A DNA stretch of 58,394 nt from SAR86 cluster bacterium (GCA_022447065.1 JAKUUM010000011.1:1-58394); one strand, 5' to 3'; positions 40,094 through 49,851 are shown, counted from the first letter of the stretch. Program-made: numbers and translations. Notes: generated from the sequence alone by a model not told the origin.

Positions 40094-40647
40094 AGACAAA
40101 AGAAAAAAATCAAAAATATAAGGCTGTCATTATCTTTCTTATCCCTATTCTTGTTATCGCCGCCAGTACCCTCCTTTATTACAGTGGTTTTTCGCCAGAA
40201 GGCAAAACTAACAATGGTCAATTGATCGAACCGCCGATTGATTTAGTCGCATTAAACGTAGAGGGCATAAAAAATGATTTCCCAGGCAAATGGACTATCG
40301 TCCATTTTTTAGATGATCCTTGCAAAGAGACTTGTTGGAATTCTTTGTATAAAACAAGGCAGGTTAATATAAGACTTGGTAGAGACTCTCAAAGAGTTAA
40401 TAGGTACTTAATCATTTCAGATTCTTATAACCTCTCTACTGAGGAATCATCGAAATTATCAAATGAATATCCTCGACTGGAACTATTCAAGATAAAGGGG
40501 CAGAGCATTCCTCATAAAGTATCAAAAGACTCTTATATATTGTTTGATCCCCTTGGAAATGGAATATTACTATACTCTTCAGAACTACCCGGGGGAGAAT
40601 TGTTAGAAGATCTTAAGAAGGTTTTACAAAATTCTAAAATAGGGTAA
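40090..40647 (+). CDS. Membrane-anchored thioredoxin-like protein of the cox cluster
   Basis: One N-terminal helix (about 12-32) and a periplasmic domain with WTIVHFLDDPCKETCW, a CxxxC like the copper site of SCO proteins, but lacking an obvious later His. Related hypothetical proteins sit between SURF1 and ctaA in Pseudomonas cox clusters (PA0111). I choose GTG at 40090 (185 residues), which has GGAAG just before it and overlaps the SURF1 stop; TTG at 40081 is also in frame. A copper or thiol role in oxidase assembly is inference. Confidence 0.75.
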   Translation: MKTKEKNQKYKAVIIFLIPILVIAASTLLYYSGFSPEGKTNNGQLIEPPIDLVALNVEGIKNDFPGKWTIVHFLDDPCKETCWNSLYKTRQVNIRLGRDSQRVNRYLIISDSYNLSTEESSKLSNEYPRLELFKIKGQSIPHKVSKDSYILFDPLGNGILLYSSELPGGELLEDLKKVLQNSKIG

Positions 40648-40679
40648 TACTCAACTTTAATTGATGATGATCTAACCCT

Positions 40680-41318
40680 ATGAAAAAGAATTTTACTTGG
40701 ACAATATTAAGCTGCTTGGTGGTTATAGCTTTATCAGTATTTTTATACATAAATAAGATGACTACCAAGGTGGCTTTAAACAATGAGCAACTAAAAGACC
40801 TAGGACTTTATTTAATTGAGCCTGCTAGAAATTTAGGTTCCTATAGACTAACAGATACGAATCAAAATGAATTCCAGATCAAAGATTTTGAAGGAAAATG
40901 GAACGTTCTTTTTTTTGGATTTACTTTTTGTCCTGATATTTGTCCAATCACTCTGAGTATGCTTTCAAGTTTAGAAAAAGAAATGAGTGAAGAAGAGGTA
41001 GATAAAATTAGGATTTTTATGGTTACTGTAGACCCAGAAAGAGACACCCCACAGCACCTTAAGAAATACTTAGAGAATTTCAGTAAGAATTTCACTGGCT
41101 TAACCGGGGGGTTGGATCAAATCTATAATTTTGCAACTAGGGTAAATGCTCCGTTTAATCCCGTCTCTAATAGTCCAGACCCTTATTACACAGTTGATCA
41201 CACCGGTAGTTTAGTTCTGGTTGATCCGAGTGGACATTACGCTGGTTTTTTTAGAGCACCTCACGACCAAGAGAAAATAAAAAAGGCTCTTTCAGAGTTA
41301 TTATTACGGGGTTCATAG
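40680..41318 (+). CDS. SCO1/SenC-type copper chaperone
   Basis: Delivers copper to the CuA site of subunit II. N-terminal helix (about 8-23), thioredoxin fold with the metal-binding CPDIC (C84, C88) and His174 in VDHTGSLVLVD, all three ligands present. 212 residues. Last oxidase-related gene; ctaA and ctaB (haem A synthesis), which usually lie between the preceding gene and this one, are missing here. Confidence 0.93.
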   Translation: MKKNFTWTILSCLVVIALSVFLYINKMTTKVALNNEQLKDLGLYLIEPARNLGSYRLTDTNQNEFQIKDFEGKWNVLFFGFTFCPDICPITLSMLSSLEKEMSEEEVDKIRIFMVTVDPERDTPQHLKKYLENFSKNFTGLTGGLDQIYNFATRVNAPFNPVSNSPDPYYTVDHTGSLVLVDPSGHYAGFFRAPHDQEKIKKALSELLLRGS

Positions 41319-41323
41319 GTTTT

Positions 41324-41695
41324 ATGGGAAAACAAAAAAATGTATTTGGAGAAGAGATAGAGTCGTGTTGTCAAAACCCCATTACTGGTTTTTTCAGAGA
41401 CGGGTTTTGTCATACGGATGAAAGAGACGAAGGTGTTCATACTATTTGTGTGAGCATGACAGAAGATTTTTTAGAGTTTTCTAAATCCAGAGGCAATGAT
41501 TTAAGCACTCCAAGGCCCGAATTTAATTTTCCTGGTGTTAAAGAGGGGGACAGTTGGTGCCTGTGTGCTGAAAGATGGGCTGAGGCCTATGAGTTGGATA
41601 AGGCGCCCAATCTTTATATTAATAAAACTAATATACGCACTTTAGATGTTGTCCCCCTAGAGCTATTAAAAAAGTTTGCTTTAGATTTGAATTAA
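41324..41695 (+). CDS. DUF2237 family protein
   Basis: A 123-residue soluble protein. Sequence matches the DUF2237 pattern from memory: CCQNPITGFFRDGFC near the N-terminus, VCVSMTEDFLEFSKSRGNDLSTP-like core (here CVSMTEDFLEFSKSRGNDL), and GDSWCLCAERW. It is Cys-rich for its size (six Cys). Function unknown. It follows the SCO gene by five bases, so it is co-transcribed with the cox cluster. Confidence 0.85.
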   Translation: MGKQKNVFGEEIESCCQNPITGFFRDGFCHTDERDEGVHTICVSMTEDFLEFSKSRGNDLSTPRPEFNFPGVKEGDSWCLCAERWAEAYELDKAPNLYINKTNIRTLDVVPLELLKKFALDLN

Positions 41696-41703
41696 ATAAA
41701 TCT

Positions 41704-42159
41704 TTACTCGTTTAATGGGATTGCTTTGGCGTGTAGCAAAGAAGATGGGCAACACAACTGATCTATAGCTGCGGAGCTATCATTAAATTCAGAAGAGTAA
41801 ATTCGGTCCAGAAACTCCTTAGCTTCTTTGTTCCCCCTTTCTGCAGCTAACATGAAATAAGTTTCTGAGAGCACTAGATCCTTAGGAACTTTACCTCCTT
41901 TTGCATAAAGAATCGCTAGATTGAATGGGGCCTTGGAATGCCCTTGTTTAGTTGCCTCTTGATACCAGTAAACACTTTTTTCTATTTCTATATGAATACC
42001 AAGTCCTAAGGAGTAATTTACGCCCGTGTTGTATTGACTGACCATAATCCCCTGGGTTGCAAGAGAAAGATCGTACACAAATGTCTCTTTTTCTGTATCA
42101 GAGGCTAGACTAAAACAAATCCAAGCTATAAAAAAAAGTAAGATAGTTTTACTTTTCAA
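41704..42159 (-). CDS. Secreted Sel1-repeat protein
   Basis: Begins with a signal peptide (KTILLFFIAWICFSLAS) and then has two to three Sel1-type repeats, seen in ATQGIMVSQYNTGVNYSLG, YWYQEATKQGHSKAPFNLAILY and YFMLAAERGNKEAKEFL (each quoted in part within 20 residues elsewhere in the family). 151 residues with a TTG start. Sel1 repeats are protein-binding helices; the partner is unknown. It faces the DUF2237 gene. Confidence 0.75.
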   Translation of the reverse strand: MKSKTILLFFIAWICFSLASDTEKETFVYDLSLATQGIMVSQYNTGVNYSLGLGIHIEIEKSVYWYQEATKQGHSKAPFNLAILYAKGGKVPKDLVLSETYFMLAAERGNKEAKEFLDRIYSSEFNDSSAAIDQLCCPSSLLHAKAIPLNE

Positions 42160-42178
42160 AATTTGATCCTAAGAACAT

Positions 42179-43171
42179 TTATTCCATACTGACTACAATT
42201 TTTCCCAATACCTTTCTGTCTGCCAAGGTTTTTATAGCTTCACCTGCTCTTTCTAGCGGGAAAGTCTCACTGATAAAAGGTTTTATTTTCCCTTCCGCAT
42301 GCATTTGAAAAAGTTCTTTAAAATTTTCTGCATTAACTTCCCTATCCAATCCAGCAAACTGTCCCCAAAAAACTCCAATAATTTGGCATTCTTTTAGCAA
42401 AGTTAGGTTTAGAGGCATCTTAGGGATTCCAGCCGTGAAACCTACAACCAAATACCTCCCATGTCTCTTGATAGCCCTTAAAGCTGGTTCTGAGTAATCA
42501 CCTCCAACTATGTCGTAAATTACTTCTACTCCACCGCCTGATATCTCTTTGATCTCACTTGAGAATTTCTTCTGCGCATCCCTGTCCATCTCTCTGAGAT
42601 ACAGTATCCCTTCATCAGCTCCTTCTTTTTTACAAAGTTCTAGTTTATCTTCAGAAGAAACTGCAGCTATAACCTTAGCGCCCATGGCTTTAGCAACATG
42701 GATTGCAGTTATGCCAAGTCCACCCCCGGCTCCTAAAATTAATATAGATTCATTTGGTTTAAGCTCAGCTCTTTGTTTTAGACCATGGATTGTTGTTCCA
42801 TAATTCAATGAAAATCCAGCAGCTATTTTAAAATCCATAGATTCTGGTAGAGACATGAGCTGGGTCTCAAAAAAGGCACCCTTTTCAACCAATCCTCCAG
42901 AACCTATGTTTCCCATTACTCTGTCTCCTTCTTTGAATTTGGTAACCCCGTTCCCTACAGAAGAAACGATTCCAGCAATTTCACTTCCAGGGCTAAAAGG
43001 GAAGGGTGGTTTGAACTGATAAAGACCTTGGACAATTAATACATCAGGAAAGCTAATGCCAGTAGCTTTTATATCTACAACTACTTGCCCATCTCCTGCT
43101 TCAGGTTCAGGTATATCCTCTATAACATGAGATTCAACAGGTCCAAATTCCTTGCACACAAACGCTTTCAT
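42179..43171 (-). CDS. NADPH:quinone oxidoreductase-like MDR-family protein
   Basis: Medium-chain dehydrogenase/reductase without the structural zinc lobe. N-terminal GroES-like domain (FPFSPGSEIAGIVSSVG), then a Rossmann domain with LGAGGGLGITAIHVAKAMGA. 330 residues. This type reduces quinones or enoyl compounds with NADPH. Substrate cannot be told. AGGAGA precedes the ATG. It stands alone between the Sel1 gene and gshA. Confidence 0.87.
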   Translation of the reverse strand: MKAFVCKEFGPVESHVIEDIPEPEAGDGQVVVDIKATGISFPDVLIVQGLYQFKPPFPFSPGSEIAGIVSSVGNGVTKFKEGDRVMGNIGSGGLVEKGAFFETQLMSLPESMDFKIAAGFSLNYGTTIHGLKQRAELKPNESILILGAGGGLGITAIHVAKAMGAKVIAAVSSEDKLELCKKEGADEGILYLREMDRDAQKKFSSEIKEISGGGVEVIYDIVGGDYSEPALRAIKRHGRYLVVGFTAGIPKMPLNLTLLKECQIIGVFWGQFAGLDREVNAENFKELFQMHAEGKIKPFISETFPLERAGEAIKTLADRKVLGKIVVSME

Positions 43172-43230
43172 TTAAATTTTCTCCTAAATCTATTCTTAAT
43201 TATGCTACGTTACTAATAAGTTTAATAAGG

Positions 43231-44796
43231 TCAAGAAACTTTATTCAAGAATTCCCTTAGATACTCTTCAAATGGAGGGCCTTTTTTTGATTCCAACTGT
43301 TTTTGTCTTTCTATTGAAGAAGAAGCCTCCTTGTTAAATATACTTTCTCTAGAGTTGCTGTAGTTTTGAAAAAATTTGGCGTTTTCCTCAGCTATTTTCA
43401 TTCCCAACTCTTCATGTGAAAGGTTCTCTCTATCTAATCTTTCTAATAACTTTGCGCTGGGAGTTAGATTCATATCTTGAATTTTTTCAATTTGTATTTC
43501 TAAAGACTTTTCCCATAGATTTTCTTCCCCTTGAAAAATTTCCTTTGATGCCGTTGCTGCTATTTCCGTCATTTCTTCAAGCAGTCTTTTAGCTAAATCC
43601 CTTACTAAGCTTTCATTTTCTTCAGAAAAGATCCTCAGATCAGGTTCTCTACCAAAGTTTATTATTTTTTTATGATTTTCTTTTAAAAGAGCGCCTTCCT
43701 TTTTATTAAGAGGAGGGCTTTCTTTTAGGAAACAAAGAATCAGGAGCATATCTAAAAAATCTGCTTGGTCTCTTTGAATGCCGATAGGACTAAAGGGGTC
43801 TAAGTCCACGCATCTAAGCTCAAGATATTCAATTCCCTGACTCCTTAGAATGTTTATGGGCCTTTCGCCTGAAGGACAAGTTCTTTTTGGTCTTATAGTA
43901 CTGTAGTACTCGTTTTCTATTTGAATCACAGACGTATTAATTTGAATTCTTTCTTCATTTAAAAATTCACCTATGTCTTCGTAATCAACATGAGGTCTGA
44001 TGAGAGCGTTTTTTAAGTCTTGAAGGTATTCTTCTATAGAATTAATAGAAATATTTAAGTCATCTTGTATTTCACTTATGTAACCCAAATCACCCATGCG
44101 CAAGGAGGTGGCGTGTGGTCGGAAAAGACTTCCTTTAGGTAATGTTTCAAGTTCATTTAACTTTTTGTTTGTAAAAGTATCTGATATAGCTGGAGAAGCA
44201 CCAAAAAGTAAAAAATAGATCCACTCATGTCTCTTAAAGTTTCTAGCCATGCCTAGATAAGACTCGTTTTTTATACTTTTAAGATTTTCAGAGTCTAGAT
44301 TCTTTAAAGTTGCTACCTTTTTAAAGAGCTCATCAGGGAAAGAAAAATTATAATGAATTCCAGCAATAGACTGCATAGTACTCCCATATCTATATGAGAG
44401 CCCTTTTCTGTAGGTATATTTCATCATTCCTGAGTTTGAACTTCCATAACGGCCTATTGGTATTACTTCATCAGACTTTATGGAGCAGGGCATACTTAAA
44501 GGCCAAAGTAGCTCTCTATCTAAAGACCTGTGGACAAAAGCATGAAGGTCCGTTAAAAAATCTAAACATTCCTGGGTATCAGTAAAAGTAGGGGTAACCA
44601 GCTCAAGAAGTGCTTCTGAAAAATCAGTTGTAATGAAAGAGTTGGTTAAAGCCGATCCCAACTGACGGGAGTGTTTTTTAGAAGATATTGACCCATTTGA
44701 GTCAACCCTTAAGCTTTCTTTTTCTATACCTCTTTTTATGAATCGTAGATCTTCAATGGCACCAGATTCCTTGAGATCTCCAAAGCTAAAGTGCAT
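43231..44796 (-). CDS. gshA: Glutamate--cysteine ligase
   Basis: First step of glutathione synthesis, 521 residues (E. coli 518), gammaproteobacterial type. Recognised from FIKRGIEKESLRVD near the N-terminus, GIHYNFSFPDEL, RPHATSLRMGDLGY, RCVDLDPFSPIGI, and the active-site-rich YRKGLSYRYGSTMQSI. It follows pckA by 12 bases. gshB is not in the window. Confidence 0.94.
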   Translation of the reverse strand: MHFSFGDLKESGAIEDLRFIKRGIEKESLRVDSNGSISSKKHSRQLGSALTNSFITTDFSEALLELVTPTFTDTQECLDFLTDLHAFVHRSLDRELLWPLSMPCSIKSDEVIPIGRYGSSNSGMMKYTYRKGLSYRYGSTMQSIAGIHYNFSFPDELFKKVATLKNLDSENLKSIKNESYLGMARNFKRHEWIYFLLFGASPAISDTFTNKKLNELETLPKGSLFRPHATSLRMGDLGYISEIQDDLNISINSIEEYLQDLKNALIRPHVDYEDIGEFLNEERIQINTSVIQIENEYYSTIRPKRTCPSGERPINILRSQGIEYLELRCVDLDPFSPIGIQRDQADFLDMLLILCFLKESPPLNKKEGALLKENHKKIINFGREPDLRIFSEENESLVRDLAKRLLEEMTEIAATASKEIFQGEENLWEKSLEIQIEKIQDMNLTPSAKLLERLDRENLSHEELGMKIAEENAKFFQNYSNSRESIFNKEASSSIERQKQLESKKGPPFEEYLREFLNKVS

Positions 44797-44808
44797 AGTT
44801 TTTTGTGC

Positions 44809-46347
44809 TTAATTAATTCTTGGTCCTGCTTCAATAACTTCTTTAGAGACATCAAACTTTAAAAAATTTTCTGTAAATTGTTTTATAAGTTCATGTTCGT
44901 ATGATTTATATAGAGATGGATCCTTCCAGCTTCTAATGGGGTTAAGCAGTTTGCTGTCAATGCCCTCCAGAGAAATAGGAACATCTAAATTCAACCCTCG
45001 TATTTTTTCAGTTTCTACTGACGCCAATTTTCCTAATTGTATGGAAGATATAATTTTTCTGGTGAAGGGTATTTCAAAACGATTTCCAGTTCCATAAGGT
45101 CCTCCAGTCCATCCAGTATTTACTAAATATACAGTGCTGCCAAAGGATTCAATCCTTTCCATAAGTAAATTTGCATATATACCTGCAGGTCTTGGAAAAA
45201 AAGGAGCACCATAACAAGTAGAGAATGTTGTTTTAAAAGCTTCGGTTGAGCCAACTTCGGTTGAGCCAACTGCAGCGGTATAGCCACTTAAGAAATGATA
45301 TGCAGCAGCTTCTTTGGTTAAAATAGATACTGGAGGTATTACTCCAGAAAGGTCACATGTTAAAAAGATAACTGATTTTGGTTCTCCAGCAGAATTCTCC
45401 ACAGCTCTTTTTTCAATGTGCTCTCTTGGATAAACTACTCTTGTGTTTTCGGTTAGGGAAGAATCACTATAATCTGGAACTTTAGTGTCAGGATTGATAA
45501 TTACATTCTCCATAACACTGCCATGTTTTATAGCATCCCAAATTATAGGTTCATTTTTTTGAGTTAAGTCAATACACTTTGCATAACATCCCCCCTCAAA
45601 ATTAAATATTGTCCCCTCTCCCCAACCATGTTCATCATCCCCTATTAAGTTTCTTTCAGGATCCGCTGAAAGGGTAGTTTTGCCTGTTCCAGACAATCCA
45701 AAGAAAAGGCAAACATCGCCTTCCTCACCTACATTAGCGGCACAATGCATAGGGAGAACTTTTTTTTCAGGTAAAAGAAAGTTTTGAACAGAGAACATTG
45801 ATTTCTTCATTTCTCCAGCGTATTGCATGCCAGCAAGAAGAACTTTCTTTTCTGAAAAATTAATAATGACCGTGCCTTCACTGTTCGTTCCATCTCGTTC
45901 AGGATCACATAAAAATTCAGGAGCACAGATTACAAACCAAATAGTTTTATCTGATGGATTGAAGGTTTCTGGTCTTATGAACATCTGTCGACCAAATAAA
46001 TTATGCCAAGCCCACTCAGTTTTAATTTTAACGGGAATATAATGATTTTCATGTTCCCCTACGTGTAAGTTAGAAACAAAGACTTGCTTTTCAGATAAAT
46101 GAATCTCTACCATCTCCCATAGACAATCAAATTTTTCTTCTTCAAAAGGTCTGTTTACTTCTCCCCAGTCTACTTTAGATTCCGTAATAGAATCTTTAAC
46201 AATGAATCTATCTAGGGGACTTCTCCCTGTCCTTCGTCCTGTTTTTACTGACAACGCTCCGTTTGCAGCTATCTCTCCCTCATTCTTTGCAAGAGAAAAG
46301 TCTATAAGTTCGTCTTGAGTTAAATCTTCTCGCGTTTTGGCTGACAT
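44809..46347 (-). CDS. pckA: Phosphoenolpyruvate carboxykinase (ATP)
   Basis: Gluconeogenic enzyme that turns oxaloacetate and ATP into PEP. Kinase motif [13 protein letters not shown] (about 217-229), GDDEHGWG, and the C-terminal [12 protein letters not shown]. 512 residues, slightly shorter than E. coli (540). A 15-base perfect tandem copy (45241-45270) encodes the repeated GSTEV of the active-site loop. Promoter with TATAAT directly upstream. Suggests growth on organic acids or amino acids. Confidence 0.95.
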   Translation of the reverse strand: MSAKTREDLTQDELIDFSLAKNEGEIAANGALSVKTGRRTGRSPLDRFIVKDSITESKVDWGEVNRPFEEEKFDCLWEMVEIHLSEKQVFVSNLHVGEHENHYIPVKIKTEWAWHNLFGRQMFIRPETFNPSDKTIWFVICAPEFLCDPERDGTNSEGTVIINFSEKKVLLAGMQYAGEMKKSMFSVQNFLLPEKKVLPMHCAANVGEEGDVCLFFGLSGTGKTTLSADPERNLIGDDEHGWGEGTIFNFEGGCYAKCIDLTQKNEPIIWDAIKHGSVMENVIINPDTKVPDYSDSSLTENTRVVYPREHIEKRAVENSAGEPKSVIFLTCDLSGVIPPVSILTKEAAAYHFLSGYTAAVGSTEVGSTEAFKTTFSTCYGAPFFPRPAGIYANLLMERIESFGSTVYLVNTGWTGGPYGTGNRFEIPFTRKIISSIQLGKLASVETEKIRGLNLDVPISLEGIDSKLLNPIRSWKDPSLYKSYEHELIKQFTENFLKFDVSKEVIEAGPRIN

Positions 46348-46365
46348 GGAGGCTTTTTAATTAAA

Positions 46366-46398
46366 GTCGCATTATAGATACTTATTTAATTTTTAGAA
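46366..46398 (-). promoter_or_regulatory. Putative pckA promoter
   Basis: Minus strand TTCTAA (46393-46398), 16-base spacer, perfect TATAAT (46371-46376), then GCGAC. It overlaps the 3' end of dsbB. The start would be near 46364, about 17 bases before the pckA ATG. Confidence 0.5.
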
Positions 46399-46907
46399 TG
46401 TAAATCCTTTGAGATGTATAAAGATGTTATTACATATATAAATAAGACCATGAATGCTACCAGTAACCAGCCGGGTATACTAATCCCCAAGAAGGACCAA
46501 AGAACTTCCGCACAATTTCCATCACCTTTAATGGCTATTAATAAGACTTCTAGTACAGGAAGTGTCTCAAGAAGGTATTCAAGATCTGGACCACAAGTAG
46601 GCACAAGGTCTTTTGGAAGGCTTTGTAGGTACAACTGCCTTATAGAAAGCGAAATTCCAACAAGAATGGTTGTGCATGCAACGACTAAGTATGTTCTAAA
46701 AAAGAATAGAGATTGATTCTTGTGAAAGAAAGCGATTAAAGAGACAAGGATGAGAAGGTATACACAGAACCTTTGTGCATGGCAGAGTAAACAAGGCTTG
46801 AGAAGAAGAAAGAGTTCCATGAAAAGTGCCACTATTACTAACCCAAGGCCAGCTAACCCTAATAGCAGAAAAACCTTACTTGAATTAGAGAACAAAAAAC
46901 TTTTCAT
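46386..46907 (-). CDS. dsbB: Disulfide bond formation protein B
   Basis: Membrane quinone reductase that re-oxidises DsbA. Four membrane helices, first periplasmic Cys pair in CLLC (LKPCLLCHAQRF), second pair in TCGPD and GDGNCAE. 173 residues (E. coli 176). It follows polA by five bases. Its partner dsbA lies at 51122, separated by polA, engB and the cytochrome gene. Confidence 0.9.
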   Translation of the reverse strand: MKSFLFSNSSKVFLLLGLAGLGLVIVALFMELFLLLKPCLLCHAQRFCVYLLILVSLIAFFHKNQSLFFFRTYLVVACTTILVGISLSIRQLYLQSLPKDLVPTCGPDLEYLLETLPVLEVLLIAIKGDGNCAEVLWSFLGISIPGWLLVAFMVLFIYVITSLYISKDLHSKN

Positions 46908-46912
46908 TTAGA

Positions 46913-49600
46913 TTAATGGGCTTGGTCCCAATTTTTTCCAAACCCTATTTCAACTTCTAATGGAACTAAAAGCTTGGCTGCCTCTGACATAGAACTTTTT
47001 AGAATTTCAGAAACTTTTTTATTGTCTTCTTCTCTTGATTCTACTACCAGTTCGTCATGCACTTGCAAGATTAGGCTGGCACCAACTCCACTACTTTTTA
47101 AAGAGCTATCTACTAAAAGCATGGCCTTTTTCATTATGTCTGCTGCAGTACCTTGCACTGGGGCATTTATAGCCGCTCTTTCAGCTGCTTGCCGTCTTAT
47201 AGCATTTCCAGTAGAGATTTCAGGCAAGTAAAGCCTTCTTCCATAGAGTGTTTCGACGAACCCTGTTTTTTTAACATCAGTTTTAATTCTCTCCATATAT
47301 CTTCTAACCCCTTGGTATCTGGAAAAGTATATATCCATGTATTCTGCTGCCAGGTTTCTATTTATACCTAATTGCCTGCTCAAACCAAAAGCAGACATAC
47401 CGTAGATAAGGCCAAAATTTATAGCTTTTGCACTTCTCCTTTGATCGGAATCTACTGCTTCGATGTTAACTCCAAATACCTCGCTTGCTGTCCTCGTGTG
47501 GATATCTTCTCCTTCTTTAAAAGCCTTTATGAGCCCTTCGTCTTCTGACAAGTGCGCCATAACTCTAAGTTCGATTTGAGAATAATCTGCTGAAATTATC
47601 TGATATCCTTTTGGAGCTTCAAAAGCTTGTCTTATTCGCCTTCCATCTTCAGTCTTGATAGGGATATTCTGTAAGTTAGGGTTAGATGAAGAAAGCCTAC
47701 CGGTGGTAGTCACGGCTTGGTGGAAAGAGGTATGTATCCTTCCAGTAGTTTTGGAGATTTGCAATGGTAATTTATCTGTATATGTAGATTTAAGTTTACT
47801 GAGAGTTCTATGTTTAAGGATAATTTTAGGTAAATCGTAATCTTCAGAGAGTTGTTGGAGAACGTTTTCGGCAGTGGAAGGCTGACCTCCGGGTGTTTTT
47901 TGAACCACAGGATAGTCTAATTTTTCAAAGAAGATTTCTTGAAGTTGTTTAGGAGAGCCTAAATTAAATTCCTGTCCAGCCAATTTATAAGCCTCATCTT
48001 CTAGCTTAGAAATTCTTTTACCAAAACTTCTTGATTGAGCTTTCAATACTTTATCATTTACTAAAGTTCCTGTTTGTTCCATGTCTGACAACACTTTGAT
48101 CAAAGGTATTTCAATCTCTTCTAAAAGAGCATTTAAAACTGGCTCTTTATCAAGGTTAGATTTGAGTTTCTTATAGAGACGAAAGGTGATATCAGCATCT
48201 TCAGACGCATAATGAAGAGCTTGATCTATAGGGACAAGGTCAAATGTTATTTGCTTGGCGCCCCTGCCAGCTACCTCTTCAAAAGTTGTGGTTTTGTAAT
48301 CTAGATAATATTGAGCTAATGCATCTAAGTTATGCCTTGAAGCAGTACTATGTAACACATAGCTCATGAGCATGGTGTCATTCTCTATAGAATCTAAATT
48401 TATGCCGTATCTACATAGAATATTCCTATCAAATTTTATATTTTGGCCAACTATCTTGGTTTTTTTAGACTCAAGTATTGGTTTTAGCTTAGCAAGAACT
48501 ACCTCTTCAGGTAGTTGCCCTTCTTGATCATGTCCAATTGGAATGTATGCAGCTTCTCCAGACTTAACTGATAAAGATATTCCAACTAATTTAACATCCA
48601 TATAATCTAGTCCCGTTGTTTCGGTATCGAGTACTAAGAGAGGAGATTTTTTGATCTTGGAGATCCAATTTTTCAGTTGCTTTTCATCAGTTATGAGGTC
48701 ATATTGGGTCTTTTCTTCTTTTTGGGTCTCCTTAATCACACTTTCCTTTTCTAACCAAGTTTTGAATTCTAGTTCTGTATAAATCGTTTTTAGTAGTTCT
48801 TTTTCTTCTTCACCCACAGATAAATTTTTAATACTCACTTCTAAAGGAACATCTTTTTTAATTGTCACAAGTTCTCTAGAAAGACGTAATTGATCGAGTC
48901 CATTTCTTAAATTTTCCCCGACTTTCCCAGGAATTTTTTCGGAATTTTTAATAATCTTGTCTAGGTTTCCATAGTCAACAAGCCATTTAACGGCTGTTTT
49001 AGGTCCTACTTTTTCAATTCCAGGAACATTATCAGAGGTATCTCCCACTAAAGAGAGGTAGTCAATTATGAGTTCTGGCTTAACTCCAAATTTTCTCTCT
49101 ACTCCATTTTCATCAAGGAGCTCGCCACTCATGGTATTTACGACTCTAATATGCTCATTCACAAGTTGAGTCATATCTTTGTCTCCTGTAGAAATTATTG
49201 TATATAGCCCCAGCTTGCTTGCTTCGTTTGCTAAGGTTCCTATCACATCATCAGCTTCCACTCCTTCAACACTTAACAGCTTTATGCCAAGCGCTTTGAT
49301 AATTGAATTTATAGGCTCAATTTGTTTGACTAAGTCTTCGGGCATAGGCGGTCTGTTTGCTTTGTATTCTTTATACATTTCATGTCTAAAAGTTTTTCCT
49401 TTTGCATCAAAAATGACCGCAAGAGGACTGCTAGGATGGTCTGAAAGGATTTTTTTTATCATGCTGATAACCCCTCTAATCGCTCCAGTTGGTTGATTTT
49501 TTGAGTTCATTAGAGGAGGTAGGGCATGATAGGCCCTATATAAATAGGATGACCCATCTATCAGGATTACAGGATTTTCACTGGAGTTATCTTTTGGCAT
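46913..49600 (-). CDS. polA: DNA polymerase I
   Basis: Repair and Okazaki-fragment polymerase, 895 residues, all three domains. 5'-3' exonuclease/flap domain (start VILIDGSSYLYRAYHALPP), an intact 3'-5' proofreading domain with DTETTGLD (about 325), and the Family A polymerase with TTTGRLSSSNPNLQNIPI, ADYSQIELRVMAHLS and QVHDELVVES. It is preceded by a 251-base non-coding gap and followed by dsbB. Confidence 0.97.
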   Translation of the reverse strand: MPKDNSSENPVILIDGSSYLYRAYHALPPLMNSKNQPTGAIRGVISMIKKILSDHPSSPLAVIFDAKGKTFRHEMYKEYKANRPPMPEDLVKQIEPINSIIKALGIKLLSVEGVEADDVIGTLANEASKLGLYTIISTGDKDMTQLVNEHIRVVNTMSGELLDENGVERKFGVKPELIIDYLSLVGDTSDNVPGIEKVGPKTAVKWLVDYGNLDKIIKNSEKIPGKVGENLRNGLDQLRLSRELVTIKKDVPLEVSIKNLSVGEEEKELLKTIYTELEFKTWLEKESVIKETQKEEKTQYDLITDEKQLKNWISKIKKSPLLVLDTETTGLDYMDVKLVGISLSVKSGEAAYIPIGHDQEGQLPEEVVLAKLKPILESKKTKIVGQNIKFDRNILCRYGINLDSIENDTMLMSYVLHSTASRHNLDALAQYYLDYKTTTFEEVAGRGAKQITFDLVPIDQALHYASEDADITFRLYKKLKSNLDKEPVLNALLEEIEIPLIKVLSDMEQTGTLVNDKVLKAQSRSFGKRISKLEDEAYKLAGQEFNLGSPKQLQEIFFEKLDYPVVQKTPGGQPSTAENVLQQLSEDYDLPKIILKHRTLSKLKSTYTDKLPLQISKTTGRIHTSFHQAVTTTGRLSSSNPNLQNIPIKTEDGRRIRQAFEAPKGYQIISADYSQIELRVMAHLSEDEGLIKAFKEGEDIHTRTASEVFGVNIEAVDSDQRRSAKAINFGLIYGMSAFGLSRQLGINRNLAAEYMDIYFSRYQGVRRYMERIKTDVKKTGFVETLYGRRLYLPEISTGNAIRRQAAERAAINAPVQGTAADIMKKAMLLVDSSLKSSGVGASLILQVHDELVVESREEDNKKVSEILKSSMSEAAKLLVPLEVEIGFGKNWDQAH

Positions 49601-49851
49601 TTCAATTTCTTACAAACAGTCTATTTCTCTCAGACCCCTTATCTCTCCATGTCTTATTTTTTTTAACACTTTCTGTTTTAGAAGTTTTTTTACTAATATT
49701 ATTTCTCGTTTAATCTTTTTAAGACCAATTTGCTAACTCGCATAATAAAAGAAAAATTTTAGAGAACTTTCTTTGTTTTTTCTGGTCTTATTTTATACGA
49801 AGTCAGTTAAATGAAGGTTGCCCCGGGTATTCCCCCAAGATGCTCGGGGCC
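49601..49851. other. polA-engB non-coding gap, possible sRNA locus
   Basis: No ORF with a ribosome site was seen. On plus it is T-rich, so the minus strand leader of polA is A-rich. It contains the inverted pair AAGACCA (49721-49727) and TGGTCTT (49783-49789), and a GC-rich hairpin at 49820-49850. The sRNAs Spot 42 (E. coli) and ErsA (Pseudomonas) lie between polA and engB. No sequence match to them was tested. Confidence 0.35.
49820..49850. repeat. GC-rich hairpin after engB
   Basis: GCCCCG (49820-49825) pairs with CGGGGC (49845-49850). The plus-strand loop contains TTCCCCCAAG. Outer AAG/CTT can extend the stem with a bulge. It sits one base beyond the engB stop. Neither side has a T-run, so it is not a classical terminator. 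It might be an RNA-stabilising 3' end or part of an sRNA. Confidence 0.5.

Noticed and set aside
45241-45270. 15-base perfect tandem repeat in pckA
   Set aside because: It encodes GSTEV twice, and as far as I recall the GSTE-x-GSTE pattern is normal in this PckA subgroup, so it is not a recent expansion artefact.
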